Part shown: positions 27,579 through 36,921 of the stretch, in pieces | Numbering within the stretch: position 1 is the stretch's first letter | How the letters are laid out: every line of letters starts with the position of its first letter | NCBI RefSeq assembly: GCF_000816845.1 | Contig: NZ_CP006880.1 | Coordinates: 806,001-870,000 of the forward strand | Source of the DNA: Rhizobium gallicum bv. gallicum R602sp | GTDB lineage: Bacteria > Pseudomonadota > Alphaproteobacteria > Rhizobiales > Rhizobiaceae | Reading direction: 5' to 3' | Length of the DNA: 64,000 nt | The notes under the pieces: model-generated | Database searches by the model: none | Told to the model about the DNA's origin: nothing | Seen by the model: only the letters and a program-made list of their open reading frames with translations | Position numbers and translations under genes: made by a program

Positions 27579-28424
27579 TTACTCGCTAACGGCCAGTTTT
27601 TCCGGCAGTTCCATCGTCGCGCCGAACCACTTCTTCTGTAACTCCGCGAGCTTGCCGGATTTGTTCAGCTTGACCATTTCGGCGTCCATCAGCGCATTCA
27701 GCGAGGCGCTGTCGGGATCGTTGCGGCCAGCCCATGAGAAGTAAGTTTTGGCACCAAAGGTATGTAGTACGACTTCGAAGACATCGGGGCGTTGGCGGGT
27801 GGCTTCCAGCAGGTTCGGCAGCGAGTTGATGACGGCGCTGATACGGCCGGCCCCCAGATCGGCATAGGCCTCTGAAAAATCTGTATAGGTTGAAATGGTG
27901 ACGTCGCCTTTGCCACCTGCCTTCAGTTCACCGGCGAATTTTTCAAGTGCGGCAAGCTGGGCCGAACCTGCCTGTGAACCGACCGGTTTACCGGCAATGT
28001 CTTCCGGCATGGCAATGTCGGTATCACCCTTGCGCTTCAGAACAGCCATCGTGGCATCGGCGATCGGTGCGGACAGATGATAAGCCTTCATGCGCTCCGG
28101 CGTGACCGTGACGGAGGTCACGACATAATCGAACCGGCCGGCGGCGAGACCCGGAAGGATGCCCTGCCAAGGCAGGTCGAGCCGCTTCAGTTCGACACCG
28201 GGCAGAGCCTTCATGACCTCTGCCATGATATCTGCGGAATAGCCAACAATCTTGCCGTCCTCGACAAATTCGAACGGCGCAAAGCGTGCTTCGGTAGCGA
28301 CCGTGAAGACCTTATCCGTTTTGATTTTTTCGAGTAGCTCGGCCGCTTGGGCAACGGGCGCGGCCAACGCGATGGCAAATGCGGCGCCGATCAGAAGGCT
28401 TTTCGAATTCCGAATGACTTTCAT
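27579..28424 (-). CDS. Periplasmic amino-acid / guanidino-compound binding protein
   Basis: A 281-residue family 3 solute-binding protein. A signal peptide with a probable cut after AQA (residues 1-27) is followed by the family opening FTVATEARFAPFEFVEDGKI and GYSADIMAEV. The ligand is not readable. The operon's ureohydrolase suggests agmatine, arginine or a guanidino acid. It is the first gene of the operon and divergent from a LysR gene, with a strong operator in the gap. Confidence 0.88.
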   Translation of the reverse strand: MKVIRNSKSLLIGAAFAIALAAPVAQAAELLEKIKTDKVFTVATEARFAPFEFVEDGKIVGYSADIMAEVMKALPGVELKRLDLPWQGILPGLAAGRFDYVVTSVTVTPERMKAYHLSAPIADATMAVLKRKGDTDIAMPEDIAGKPVGSQAGSAQLAALEKFAGELKAGGKGDVTISTYTDFSEAYADLGAGRISAVINSLPNLLEATRQRPDVFEVVLHTFGAKTYFSWAGRNDPDSASLNALMDAEMVKLNKSGKLAELQKKWFGATMELPEKLAVSE

Positions 28425-28519
28425 AGTCCTGTTCCCCTGTTTTTCCGGGACCGTTTCGTGATCTCCGAAGACAAGGAAGCATGGACAATGCTACAAGAAA
28501 AATAGGAAACGTGTGGAGT

Positions 28520-28542
28520 TTACATCAAGATTATTAATGTAA
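28520..28542. promoter_or_regulatory. LysR-type operator, TTACAT-N11-ATGTAA
   Basis: A perfect six-base inverted repeat with an eleven-base spacer lies ten bases before the LysR start and about 95 bases before the importer start. It contains the T-N11-A core expected for LysR regulators and sits in the gap between regulator and target, so it probably serves both autorepression and activation. Confidence 0.6.
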
Positions 28543-28552
28543 GGACGCGCGG

Positions 28553-29497
28553 ATGCTGCTTGCCCAATCCGACCTCAGGTCATTGACCGTGTTTCGGGCG
28601 GTCGTTGAACATAAGAGTTTTCTCGGTGCGCAGATCGCGCTGGGCCTCAGCCAGTCGGCGGTCAGTTTCCACATCAAGGCACTGGAAGATCGTCTGGGTT
28701 TCAAGCTGTGCCAGCGTGGCCGCTCGGGTTTTGAACTGACGGACCGTGGTGCAATCGTGCATGAGCGTTCAAAAGGGCTTTTTCTGGCACTCAATGCCTT
28801 CGAGAGCGACATCGGTGCACTCAAAAACCGCATTACCGGCACTCTAAGGCTCGGCCTCGTTGATAATACCATTACCGACAGCGACCTGCCCATCCACCGC
28901 GTGATCGCCCGTATCAGCGAACGGGCGCCCGAAGCGCGCGTTGAGCTGGCAATCGACACTCCGGACGCGCTTCTTTCGGAAATTGCCAATGGCGGTCTGG
29001 ACATAGCATTGCTACCGGAAACGCAACCCTATCAGGGTCTGAAGCTCTCGCGGTTCCGGGAAGAAATCCATTCGCTTTACTGTGCCCAAGGGCACCCCCT
29101 CTTCCGGCAGGCGGAAGCCGAATTGACGATCGAGCACATCGAGACTTTCGATTTCGTTGTGCGGCCATACGCCAACATGCGTGAATTGCAGTTCTTCCCA
29201 AAAGCACGTGCGCGGGCCATTGCCTCCAACATGGAGGCGCAGGCAATGTTTGTGATGTCCGGACACTATCTTGGATACTTGCCGGACCACTATGCCCGCG
29301 ATTGGGTGCAGAAAGGGCGTTTTAGACAGCTTATGCCGAACGAAACTCGTATTCATTCCACCTTCGTCATCGCGACGCGTTCTACGGAGAAACCGTCGAC
29401 CATACTCGACTTCTTCATCCGTGAACTGGCAGGCATTGCCTCAGAGGCTGTACACATGGGACATTCTGTCGCCCCAGGAAATGCGACAAGAATGTAA
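28553..29497 (+). CDS. LysR-family transcriptional regulator of the ureohydrolase/importer operon
   Basis: A 314-residue LysR regulator. The DNA-binding domain reads VVEHKSFLGAQIALGLSQSA then VSFHIKALEDRLGFKLCQRG; the effector domain follows, with GGLDIALLPE. It is divergent from the amino-acid importer and ureohydrolase operon. The likely inducer is a guanidino compound or its product, by context only. Confidence 0.88.
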   Translation: MLLAQSDLRSLTVFRAVVEHKSFLGAQIALGLSQSAVSFHIKALEDRLGFKLCQRGRSGFELTDRGAIVHERSKGLFLALNAFESDIGALKNRITGTLRLGLVDNTITDSDLPIHRVIARISERAPEARVELAIDTPDALLSEIANGGLDIALLPETQPYQGLKLSRFREEIHSLYCAQGHPLFRQAEAELTIEHIETFDFVVRPYANMRELQFFPKARARAIASNMEAQAMFVMSGHYLGYLPDHYARDWVQKGRFRQLMPNETRIHSTFVIATRSTEKPSTILDFFIRELAGIASEAVHMGHSVAPGNATRM

Positions 29498-29731
29498 GGC
29501 TATTACCGCATGATTAGGTTATATACCATCGACTGGATCTTCCCGATATCGCGGACGTGATTTTACTGATGAAACGATCGAAAATTGCGTGACAGCATTA
29601 CAACCGCCCCCACAAATGGTTGAAGAAACTAACCACTGAAATGTCTTCGGGCCCGGGCACCGTCGTCATCAAGATTTTCTCTGCGGCAAACCGTATATCC
29701 GATGCCTCGTGCATACATTCTTTTTCTCTTC

Positions 29732-30016
29732 CTATTTTTCGCACAACTCCCAACAAAAGTTGGAATTTTGCGCCTGTGTTTTGCAACGCGCATTTTCACG
29801 CCGCTGCTCACGCAGCGATTTGCCGAAATCTATCCGGCTGTCCAGATCGAGATCGAACCGGCCATAGGGATTAACGTGGGCATAGATCAGCGGCGTGAGG
29901 CCGCGATAATCTTCCGGTGTCATGCGGCCGTGCCAGACTGGTTCGGCGAGCACCGTTTGCAGCACGCGCGTGTTCATATACTCACTGCAACGCTCCTCAA
30001 TTTGGAGCGCAATGTC
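29732..30016 (-). pseudogene. Probable Tn3-family transposase, C-terminal remnant
   Basis: The minus strand reads DIALQIEERCSEYMNTRVLQ, then MTPEDYRGLTPLIYAHVNPY, then GRFDLDLDSRIDFG. I recognise this as the end of a Tn3-family transposase (the LTPLxxxHVNPYGxFxLDM pattern). The catalytic DDE region is missing and no 38-base terminal repeat was seen. The frame continues upstream to 30187 without recognisable homology. A moderately confident recognition. Confidence 0.45.
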
Positions 30017-30257
30017 ACAAGCCGGCGTTTGCCTGGTCAATCCCACAAGCGATGTTCCCACAACGTTCTTCGAGTTGGCCAAAATCGCAGCTTCGGGCCC
30101 ACTGGGCCGATTTGGAAATCGATGCTGCCACCCCGGAAGAGAACGCAAGGCGCATTCTTCAGGCCTTTGGGCTCTTGTCTGTTGCATTAATGGTGAATTC
30201 TCGGACGGACTCTGAAGGCCCCGGCCTTGCGCCGGGCCTCAGTCGCCGCGCCGCCCG

Positions 30258-30345
30258 TTGGGGGCGGGACCAGATCAGCGAGAAGCCTTCGCCGTCCTCG
30301 TCGTCGTCGAGGTTGGCGTAGATCGGCGTTGAAGCTCGGATCGTC
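30258..30345 (-). pseudogene. DUF736-family protein remnant
   Basis: The minus strand reads ADDPSFNA in one frame and, after a shift, PIYANLDDDEDGEGFSLIWS-RP in another. Together they match the C-terminal half of DUF736 proteins, small proteins widespread on rhizobial and agrobacterial plasmids. The N-terminal half is absent. With the DUF2493 piece this indicates plasmid ancestry of the region. Confidence 0.55.
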
Positions 30346-30899
30346 GGCCGAAGCTGTCGAGCAAGTTTGAGTTCCTCTCTTCGCGGCAATCCGTTCAAAC
30401 GCTTCAACACGCCGCAGGGACGTTTGGATAAATCTGGAGCCAGGCCTTATAAGCAAAATTCATGGTCGAAATAATGATCGAGACGCCCCACTCCTAAATC
30501 TCGGCAGTATCATGCGGCCAGCTTTGGGATAGCATACTCGACCAATCGCAGGAATCGGGTGTTGCGAGCCCCCGCAAAGCCCCGGTGACGGGATCCGATT
30601 TGTTGTTGTTTCGCAAGGTCGCATGGGACGGGTGGCCAACGCCTCCACTGGACATCCGCACACCAACGAGCTGCGCGGTTCTCAGCGATGATGAGCGTAA
30701 GCGGAATCAGACATTCGCAAATGATGCACCTTCTCAGGTCATCCTGAGCCCCGCGATAGGTTTCAGGAGGCCTCCATGACATTAGAGCATGTCGACGCGG
30801 AGGCTCCATTTTTTTGGAAACGGATATCGCTTCATGTGCTGTTGTGGCGGATAGGCAAAGCACCCCGGGGCGCCAAGCAAGTCTTAGACAGGAGGCCCT
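30346..30899. other. Region without recognisable genes
   Basis: Short overlapping frames occur on both strands, none with family features, a good ribosome site or coding-like composition. An 117-residue frame on the minus strand (30510-30863) is rich in Arg, Cys and Trp and is not convincing. I regard it as decayed sequence between the DUF736 relic and the groEL neighbourhood. Confidence 0.35.
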
Positions 30900-31292
30900 T
30901 CAGGCGGAGAGCGCGGTGCTGCAGCCTTCGGCGATCTTGCTGTCGGCTGAGGTTTGTCCTGGCATGGTTGCCCATCCGCCGGCTTCGATGAACTGGCGCT
31001 TCTTATAGCTGTCTGGAAGAGCCTTAAATTCAACCAATTTTGCGGCGGCATCCGTCGCACTGTTGAACCGGTCAACGCATATGGCGGATGCAAGTTCCCC
31101 ACGTGCAGTTTCGCCCGCAGTTGCCGCTGCTTTGAGAGAAGTGCCGCCCGTCACCCAGCCCCCCCAGTTAAATCCGACGATGATCGTGGCGACTGCAGTG
31201 ACGACACAAGCCCAGACGAGGATGGTCTTCGACGGCTGATAGCTGTCGAAACGTTGGAAAATCGATGTTTTGCTGCTGCTCTGCATGGCCAT
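30900..31292 (-). CDS. Small membrane-anchored hypothetical protein
   Basis: A 130-residue protein with one transmembrane segment (TILVWACVVTAVATIIVGFN) near residues 20-40, cytoplasmic N-terminus, and a roughly 90-residue soluble part with one internal cysteine (ASAICVDRF) and a second near the end (AEGCSTAL). AAGGAG precedes the ATG at 31292. It lies 72 bases downstream of groEL in the same direction, so it may be transcribed with groESL. I do not recognise the family as a named function. Confidence 0.65.
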   Translation of the reverse strand: MAMQSSSKTSIFQRFDSYQPSKTILVWACVVTAVATIIVGFNWGGWVTGGTSLKAAATAGETARGELASAICVDRFNSATDAAAKLVEFKALPDSYKKRQFIEAGGWATMPGQTSADSKIAEGCSTALSA

Positions 31293-31364
31293 TGGAATTC
31301 TCCTTGCCGATGTTGTTTGGTTCACCGCTGCGGCCGTCCTGGCCGAGCGGCTCAGGCACTGTCC

Positions 31365-33357
<1,993 letters not shown>

Positions 33358-33411
33358 GAGGATCTTTCTGCGGTCGGCGCATAGGGCGGCCGCACCTATT
33401 ACATAACATCT

Positions 33412-33438
33412 CTGGCACTCGATTGGTAGGAGTGCCAA
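33412..33438. promoter_or_regulatory. CIRCE element (HrcA operator)
   Basis: TGGCACTC (33413-33420), nine bases, then GAGTGCCA (33430-33437): a perfect inverted repeat with the exact N9 spacing and arms of CIRCE. It sits about 55 bases before groES. HrcA bound here represses groESL until heat or other stress. This is direct sequence evidence that the operon is stress-regulated. Confidence 0.9.
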
Positions 33439-33455
33439 GAAATATTATCTGCAAG

Positions 33456-33478
33456 CGGATAATCCAGATCATTATCCG
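33456..33478. promoter_or_regulatory. Second palindrome upstream of groESL
   Basis: A perfect eight-base inverted repeat, CGGATAAT-N7-ATTATCCG, lies 18 bases upstream of CIRCE on the far side from groES. Its size suits a dimeric regulator; there is no T-run pointing to a terminator. No known regulator was matched. Confidence 0.45.
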
Positions 33479-33769
33479 TCAGGAAATACAACAAGCCCTA
33501 GGATAACCCGTGGATTATTTGGTTCGAATTTCATGACGATTCCTTTTGATCCTGAACTTATAGCACCGAATAGGCGGCAGGATTCTTGAAATAAATAGGA
33601 CTATTTTTCGTTGCACTAGCAATGCATGCCGCGCTTTCGAAAATTAATTGCCTTGAGCGTTTAGAGCATTGAAGAGCTCGCCCCCAGGCGACTTCCGAGT
33701 ATTCTAATTCGTCCAAGGCGAGAAGTGGTAGCTCGCGAAGAAATAATTACGCCGGCAACTGCGGTATTA

Positions 33770-34137
33770 CGCCTGCGTGTCTGGGATTGCCACGGTGTTG
33801 GCCCAGCAGACGGAAATCCTACTGCTGGACAAGCCGACGACACGTCTCGAAAGCAGCCATCCAGGTCAACGTTCTGGACTTCTTGGCTGATCTCGCGCGG
33901 AACCACCGTTGTCATGGTGCTGCATGATCTCAACCTGGCAGCTCGCTACGCAGACGACCTCGTCGCAATGGCTGGAGGGCGAGTCAAGTTTCCGGCAAAC
34001 CGGAGGATGTGCTGACGCAAGAGAATGCACGCAGGTCTTCGGCCGAAAGCCGCTTCATCGCCGATCCCCCTCGGGCAGGCCGATCATGCTTCCGATCCGC
34101 CGGCATCGGACGGCAACCACGCAACATTTTAAGGAAG
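33770..34137 (+). pseudogene. Siderophore ABC transporter ATPase (FepC-like) remnant
   Basis: Pieces in three frames spell the second half of an iron-siderophore ATPase: IATVLAQQTEILLLDKPTT (Walker B, with K for E), then AIQVNVLDFLADLARN, then GTTVVMVLHDLNLAARYADD with LVAMAGGRV, then AGKPEDVLTQENAR. The Walker A half is missing and at least three frame changes are needed. The gene is well decayed. Confidence 0.65.
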
Positions 34138-34405
34138 AAAGGTTGTGAGCGCAGTTCAGCATTTAAACTCTGCTCGACAAAATCTGCGAGCACTTCGTCA
34201 CGCAGGAAAGCCCAGGCGGCGGCGCTGCGAGACCTTGGCGAGCGGCTTAGCCACATCACAACCGCTGTGGTTTGTCCGCCGACGACAATAATCTTGTGAA
34301 AAATCGGATAGTAGGGCACAATTTATAAATGCACCTGAAGTGCTGAGCTATCTCAAATCCGGCCGTCTCGCGCCGAGTGACAGCTCGCGTGGGAGGGTCG
34401 CGTCG

Positions 34406-34900
34406 ATGGATCAGGGGTTCTTTCTTCTGTTCGCTACGGTGTCCGTGATCACGGCCCTGACCGTGGTCCTGGCGCGGAATCCGGTTCACTGCGCATTGGC
34501 GCTGATGGCGTGTTTCCTGCAGATTTCGGCAATCTTCGTCCTGCTCGAAGCGCCGTTGCTCGCGGTCATCCAGATCTTCGTGTATGTCGGCGCAATCATG
34601 GTCCTGTTCCTATTCGTGATCATGATGATCGATGTGCGCGAAGCAAAGTTGCAGCGGTTCTTACCCGGGGGCAACCTGCCAGCTCTGGTTATGCTCGTTC
34701 TGCTTGGGATCGAGATGTCGGTCCTGGTGCTCTGGAGCGATCGCTTTTCGGTCACTGTTCCCGTAGGCGGCGGCGACGAGATCAGGCAGCTCAGCACGAC
34801 GCTTTTCGCCGGTTATCTTCTGCCGTTTGAGGTCGCCTCCGTCATCCTGTTGGTGGCTTTGGTCGGCGCCATCGTGCTGGCGCGGAAGGAGCAGGGGTGA
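34406..34900 (+). CDS. nuoJ: NADH-quinone oxidoreductase subunit J
   Basis: A 164-residue membrane subunit of complex I with five predicted helices. The conserved Glu-bearing helix is preceded by [20 protein letters not shown] and the pi-bulge type helix is in [24 protein letters not shown] precedes the ATG at 34406; a longer frame begins at 34340 but lacks a ribosome site. It opens the forward operon, overlapping nuoK by one base. J sits next to H, A and K in the proton pathway linking the quinone site to the pumps. Confidence 0.92.
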   Translation: MDQGFFLLFATVSVITALTVVLARNPVHCALALMACFLQISAIFVLLEAPLLAVIQIFVYVGAIMVLFLFVIMMIDVREAKLQRFLPGGNLPALVMLVLLGIEMSVLVLWSDRFSVTVPVGGGDEIRQLSTTLFAGYLLPFEVASVILLVALVGAIVLARKEQG

Positions 34901-35202
34901 TGGTTCCGCTGTCGTGGTATATTCTGCTCGGGGTGGTCCTGTTCGTGATCGGAGCGGCGGGCGTGCTGCTCAGGCGCAATATTCTGGTCGTGCTGATGTC
35001 GCTGGAGTTGCTGCTAAACTCGGTCAACATCAATTTCATCGCTTTCGGGCGCATCTACAACGACTTTCGCGGGCAGATCTTCGCCATCTTCGTCATAGCA
35101 ATCACTGCGGCGGAGGTTGCCGTTGCTCTTGGCATCCTGGTCGCCCTTGTGAGGAACAAATCCACCCTCAAGGTCGACGACGTGACCATGATGAAAGGAT
35201 AA
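34900..35202 (+). CDS. nuoK: NADH-quinone oxidoreductase subunit K
   Basis: A 100-residue, three-helix membrane subunit (MrpC homologue). The two buried glutamates of the proton path are in [13 protein letters not shown] and in [13 protein letters not shown]. The ATG at 34900 overlaps the nuoJ stop (TGATG); a GTG directly before is the alternative. AAGGAG lies upstream. Ends five bases before the first antiporter-like gene. Confidence 0.93.
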   Translation: MVPLSWYILLGVVLFVIGAAGVLLRRNILVVLMSLELLLNSVNINFIAFGRIYNDFRGQIFAIFVIAITAAEVAVALGILVALVRNKSTLKVDDVTMMKG

Positions 35203-35206
35203 CGGC

Positions 35207-36670
35207 TTGGACCCGGTGATATCGATCAGGCCGCTGCTTGCCGTCGCCGTCCCGGGCCTGACCGCCGTGGCAGTTCTTCTCTTGAATAACCGTGAGAAAA
35301 TCCGCGATCTCGTATCGCCGTTGGCCGCGATCGTCCTGTTTGCGATCGTCGCCTCCATGGCGCCCACGGTGTTGGCTGGCGGAACCGTCGATTTGCGCCT
35401 GTTCGAGATCTTGCCGGGGGCCGACTTCGCTTTCCGGGCAGATGCGCTCGGCATGGTGTTCGCCACCGTCTCTTCACTCCTATGGATCGTCGCCGCGCTC
35501 TATTCCGTCGGCTACATGCGGCACTTGAACGAACATGCGCAGACTCGATTCTTTGCCTGTTTCGCCACCAGTCTCGCGGCGGCCGTCGGAGGCGCCTTTG
35601 CCGCCAATCTGTTCACGCTGGTGATCTTCTACGAGGTGCTCAGCCTCGTTACCTATCCGCTCGTCTACCACCACGAGGACGAAGAGGGATGGGCGGGCAG
35701 CCGCAAATACCTCGTCTATTTGATGGGCGCGTCGAAAAGCGTGCTGCTTGCCGCGCTGGCACTGACCTATTCCATTGCGGGGTCGCTCGACTTTGTGGAT
35801 GGGGGGCTATTGGAGGGAGTCAATGCCTCCGCGCCGCTGCTGACGGTTATCTATTTCTGCTATCTTTTCGGCTTCGCCAAGGCTGCGGTGATGCCCATGC
35901 ACGCCTGGCTACCGGCCGCCATGGTGGCCCCAACTCCTGTCAGCGCGCTCTTGCATGCAGTGGCTGTGGTCAAGATGGGTGTGTTCTGTGTGCTGCGGGT
36001 GGTGTTCCATGTCTTCGGCGTCGGGCTGGTCGGACAACTGGGCCTCGGCATCGTCACGGCCTATCTGGTGTCATTCACGATCCTGATGGCGTCGGTCTAC
36101 GCCCTGACACGGGACGACCTGAAAGCTAGGCTCGCCTATTCGACGGTTTCCCAACTTTCCTACATCGTGCTGGGCGCGGTCCTGTTGTCGCCGGTCGCAA
36201 TGGTCGGCGGGATCATCCACATTGCAGCACACGCATTTTCAAAGATCACGCTGTTTTTTTGCGCCGGGTCGATCTATTGCGCATCGGGAAAGCGCAATAT
36301 CAGCGACATGGCCGGCATCGGCCGCCGGCTGCCCTGGACGATGGGGGCATTCTTCGTCGCCTCGCTCAGCATGATCGGGGTGCCGCCGACCGCGGGATTT
36401 GTCAGCAAATGGTATTTGACGCTGGGGTCGGTGGAGGCGGGACAGATGGCGTTCCTGGTCGTACTCCTGGTGAGTTCGATCCTGAACGCCGCCTATTTCC
36501 TGCCGGTCAGCTACGTCGCCTTTTTCGGGACCGAGTCGCAGGAGAGCCAGGCGACCGTCCGTGAAATTCCGATGATCACGATCCCGCTTGTCGCGACCGC
36601 CATCCTATCGGTGCTGATGGGCATCTTCCCCGATTATTTCCTTACCCTGGCGGATGGAGTGGTCAGATGA
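35207..36670 (+). CDS. Antiporter-like complex I subunit 1 (MrpD/NuoM-type)
   Basis: A 487-residue proton-translocating membrane subunit with about 14 helices. It holds the pump residues: Glu143 (FYEVLSL), Lys225 and His232 (GFAKAAVMPMHAWLP), His250 and Lys256 (LLHAVAVVKMG), and a Lys in AGFVSKWYL. It has no long C-terminal lateral helix, so it is not a normal NuoL. The start is TTG with AAAGGA seven bases upstream; a GTG at 35216 is possible. It occupies the NuoL position after nuoK and is additional to NuoM and NuoN. Confidence 0.85.
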   Translation: MDPVISIRPLLAVAVPGLTAVAVLLLNNREKIRDLVSPLAAIVLFAIVASMAPTVLAGGTVDLRLFEILPGADFAFRADALGMVFATVSSLLWIVAALYSVGYMRHLNEHAQTRFFACFATSLAAAVGGAFAANLFTLVIFYEVLSLVTYPLVYHHEDEEGWAGSRKYLVYLMGASKSVLLAALALTYSIAGSLDFVDGGLLEGVNASAPLLTVIYFCYLFGFAKAAVMPMHAWLPAAMVAPTPVSALLHAVAVVKMGVFCVLRVVFHVFGVGLVGQLGLGIVTAYLVSFTILMASVYALTRDDLKARLAYSTVSQLSYIVLGAVLLSPVAMVGGIIHIAAHAFSKITLFFCAGSIYCASGKRNISDMAGIGRRLPWTMGAFFVASLSMIGVPPTAGFVSKWYLTLGSVEAGQMAFLVVLLVSSILNAAYFLPVSYVAFFGTESQESQATVREIPMITIPLVATAILSVLMGIFPDYFLTLADGVVR

Positions 36671-36921
36671 TCAAGCGCGTGGTCGATTTCTTTGGTGACG
36701 AAGAATGGGCAAAACAGCGCCGCCGACTGTTCTATCTGGCACTCGTTCTGATCGTCGCCGCCGACTTTCTGGTTTCTCGCGAACACGCCGAATACGTTTG
36801 GGAGCGCCTGCCTGGCTGGTCCGCCGTCTACGGTTTTGGCTCCTGCGTTCTGCTCATCTTCGTTTCCAAGTTTCTCGGCCATCGCATCGGGCTGATGCGG
36901 CGCGAGGACTATTATGACTGA
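36667..36921 (+). CDS. Small two-helix membrane protein within the nuo operon
   Basis: An 84-residue protein with two hydrophobic segments (LFYLALVLIVAADFLV and AVYGFGSCVLLIFVSKFLG) and charged ends (WAKQRRR; MRREDYYD). It overlaps the gene before by four bases and the gene after by eight, so it is translationally coupled and surely real. No canonical 14-subunit name fits. It may be an accessory subunit tying the two extra antiporter-like proteins to the complex. Confidence 0.75.
   Translation: MIKRVVDFFGDEEWAKQRRRLFYLALVLIVAADFLVSREHAEYVWERLPGWSAVYGFGSCVLLIFVSKFLGHRIGLMRREDYYD

Noticed and set aside
30510..30863. A 117-residue minus-strand frame as a gene
   Set aside because: Composition is not coding-like, no ribosome site was seen, and the region lies among relics.
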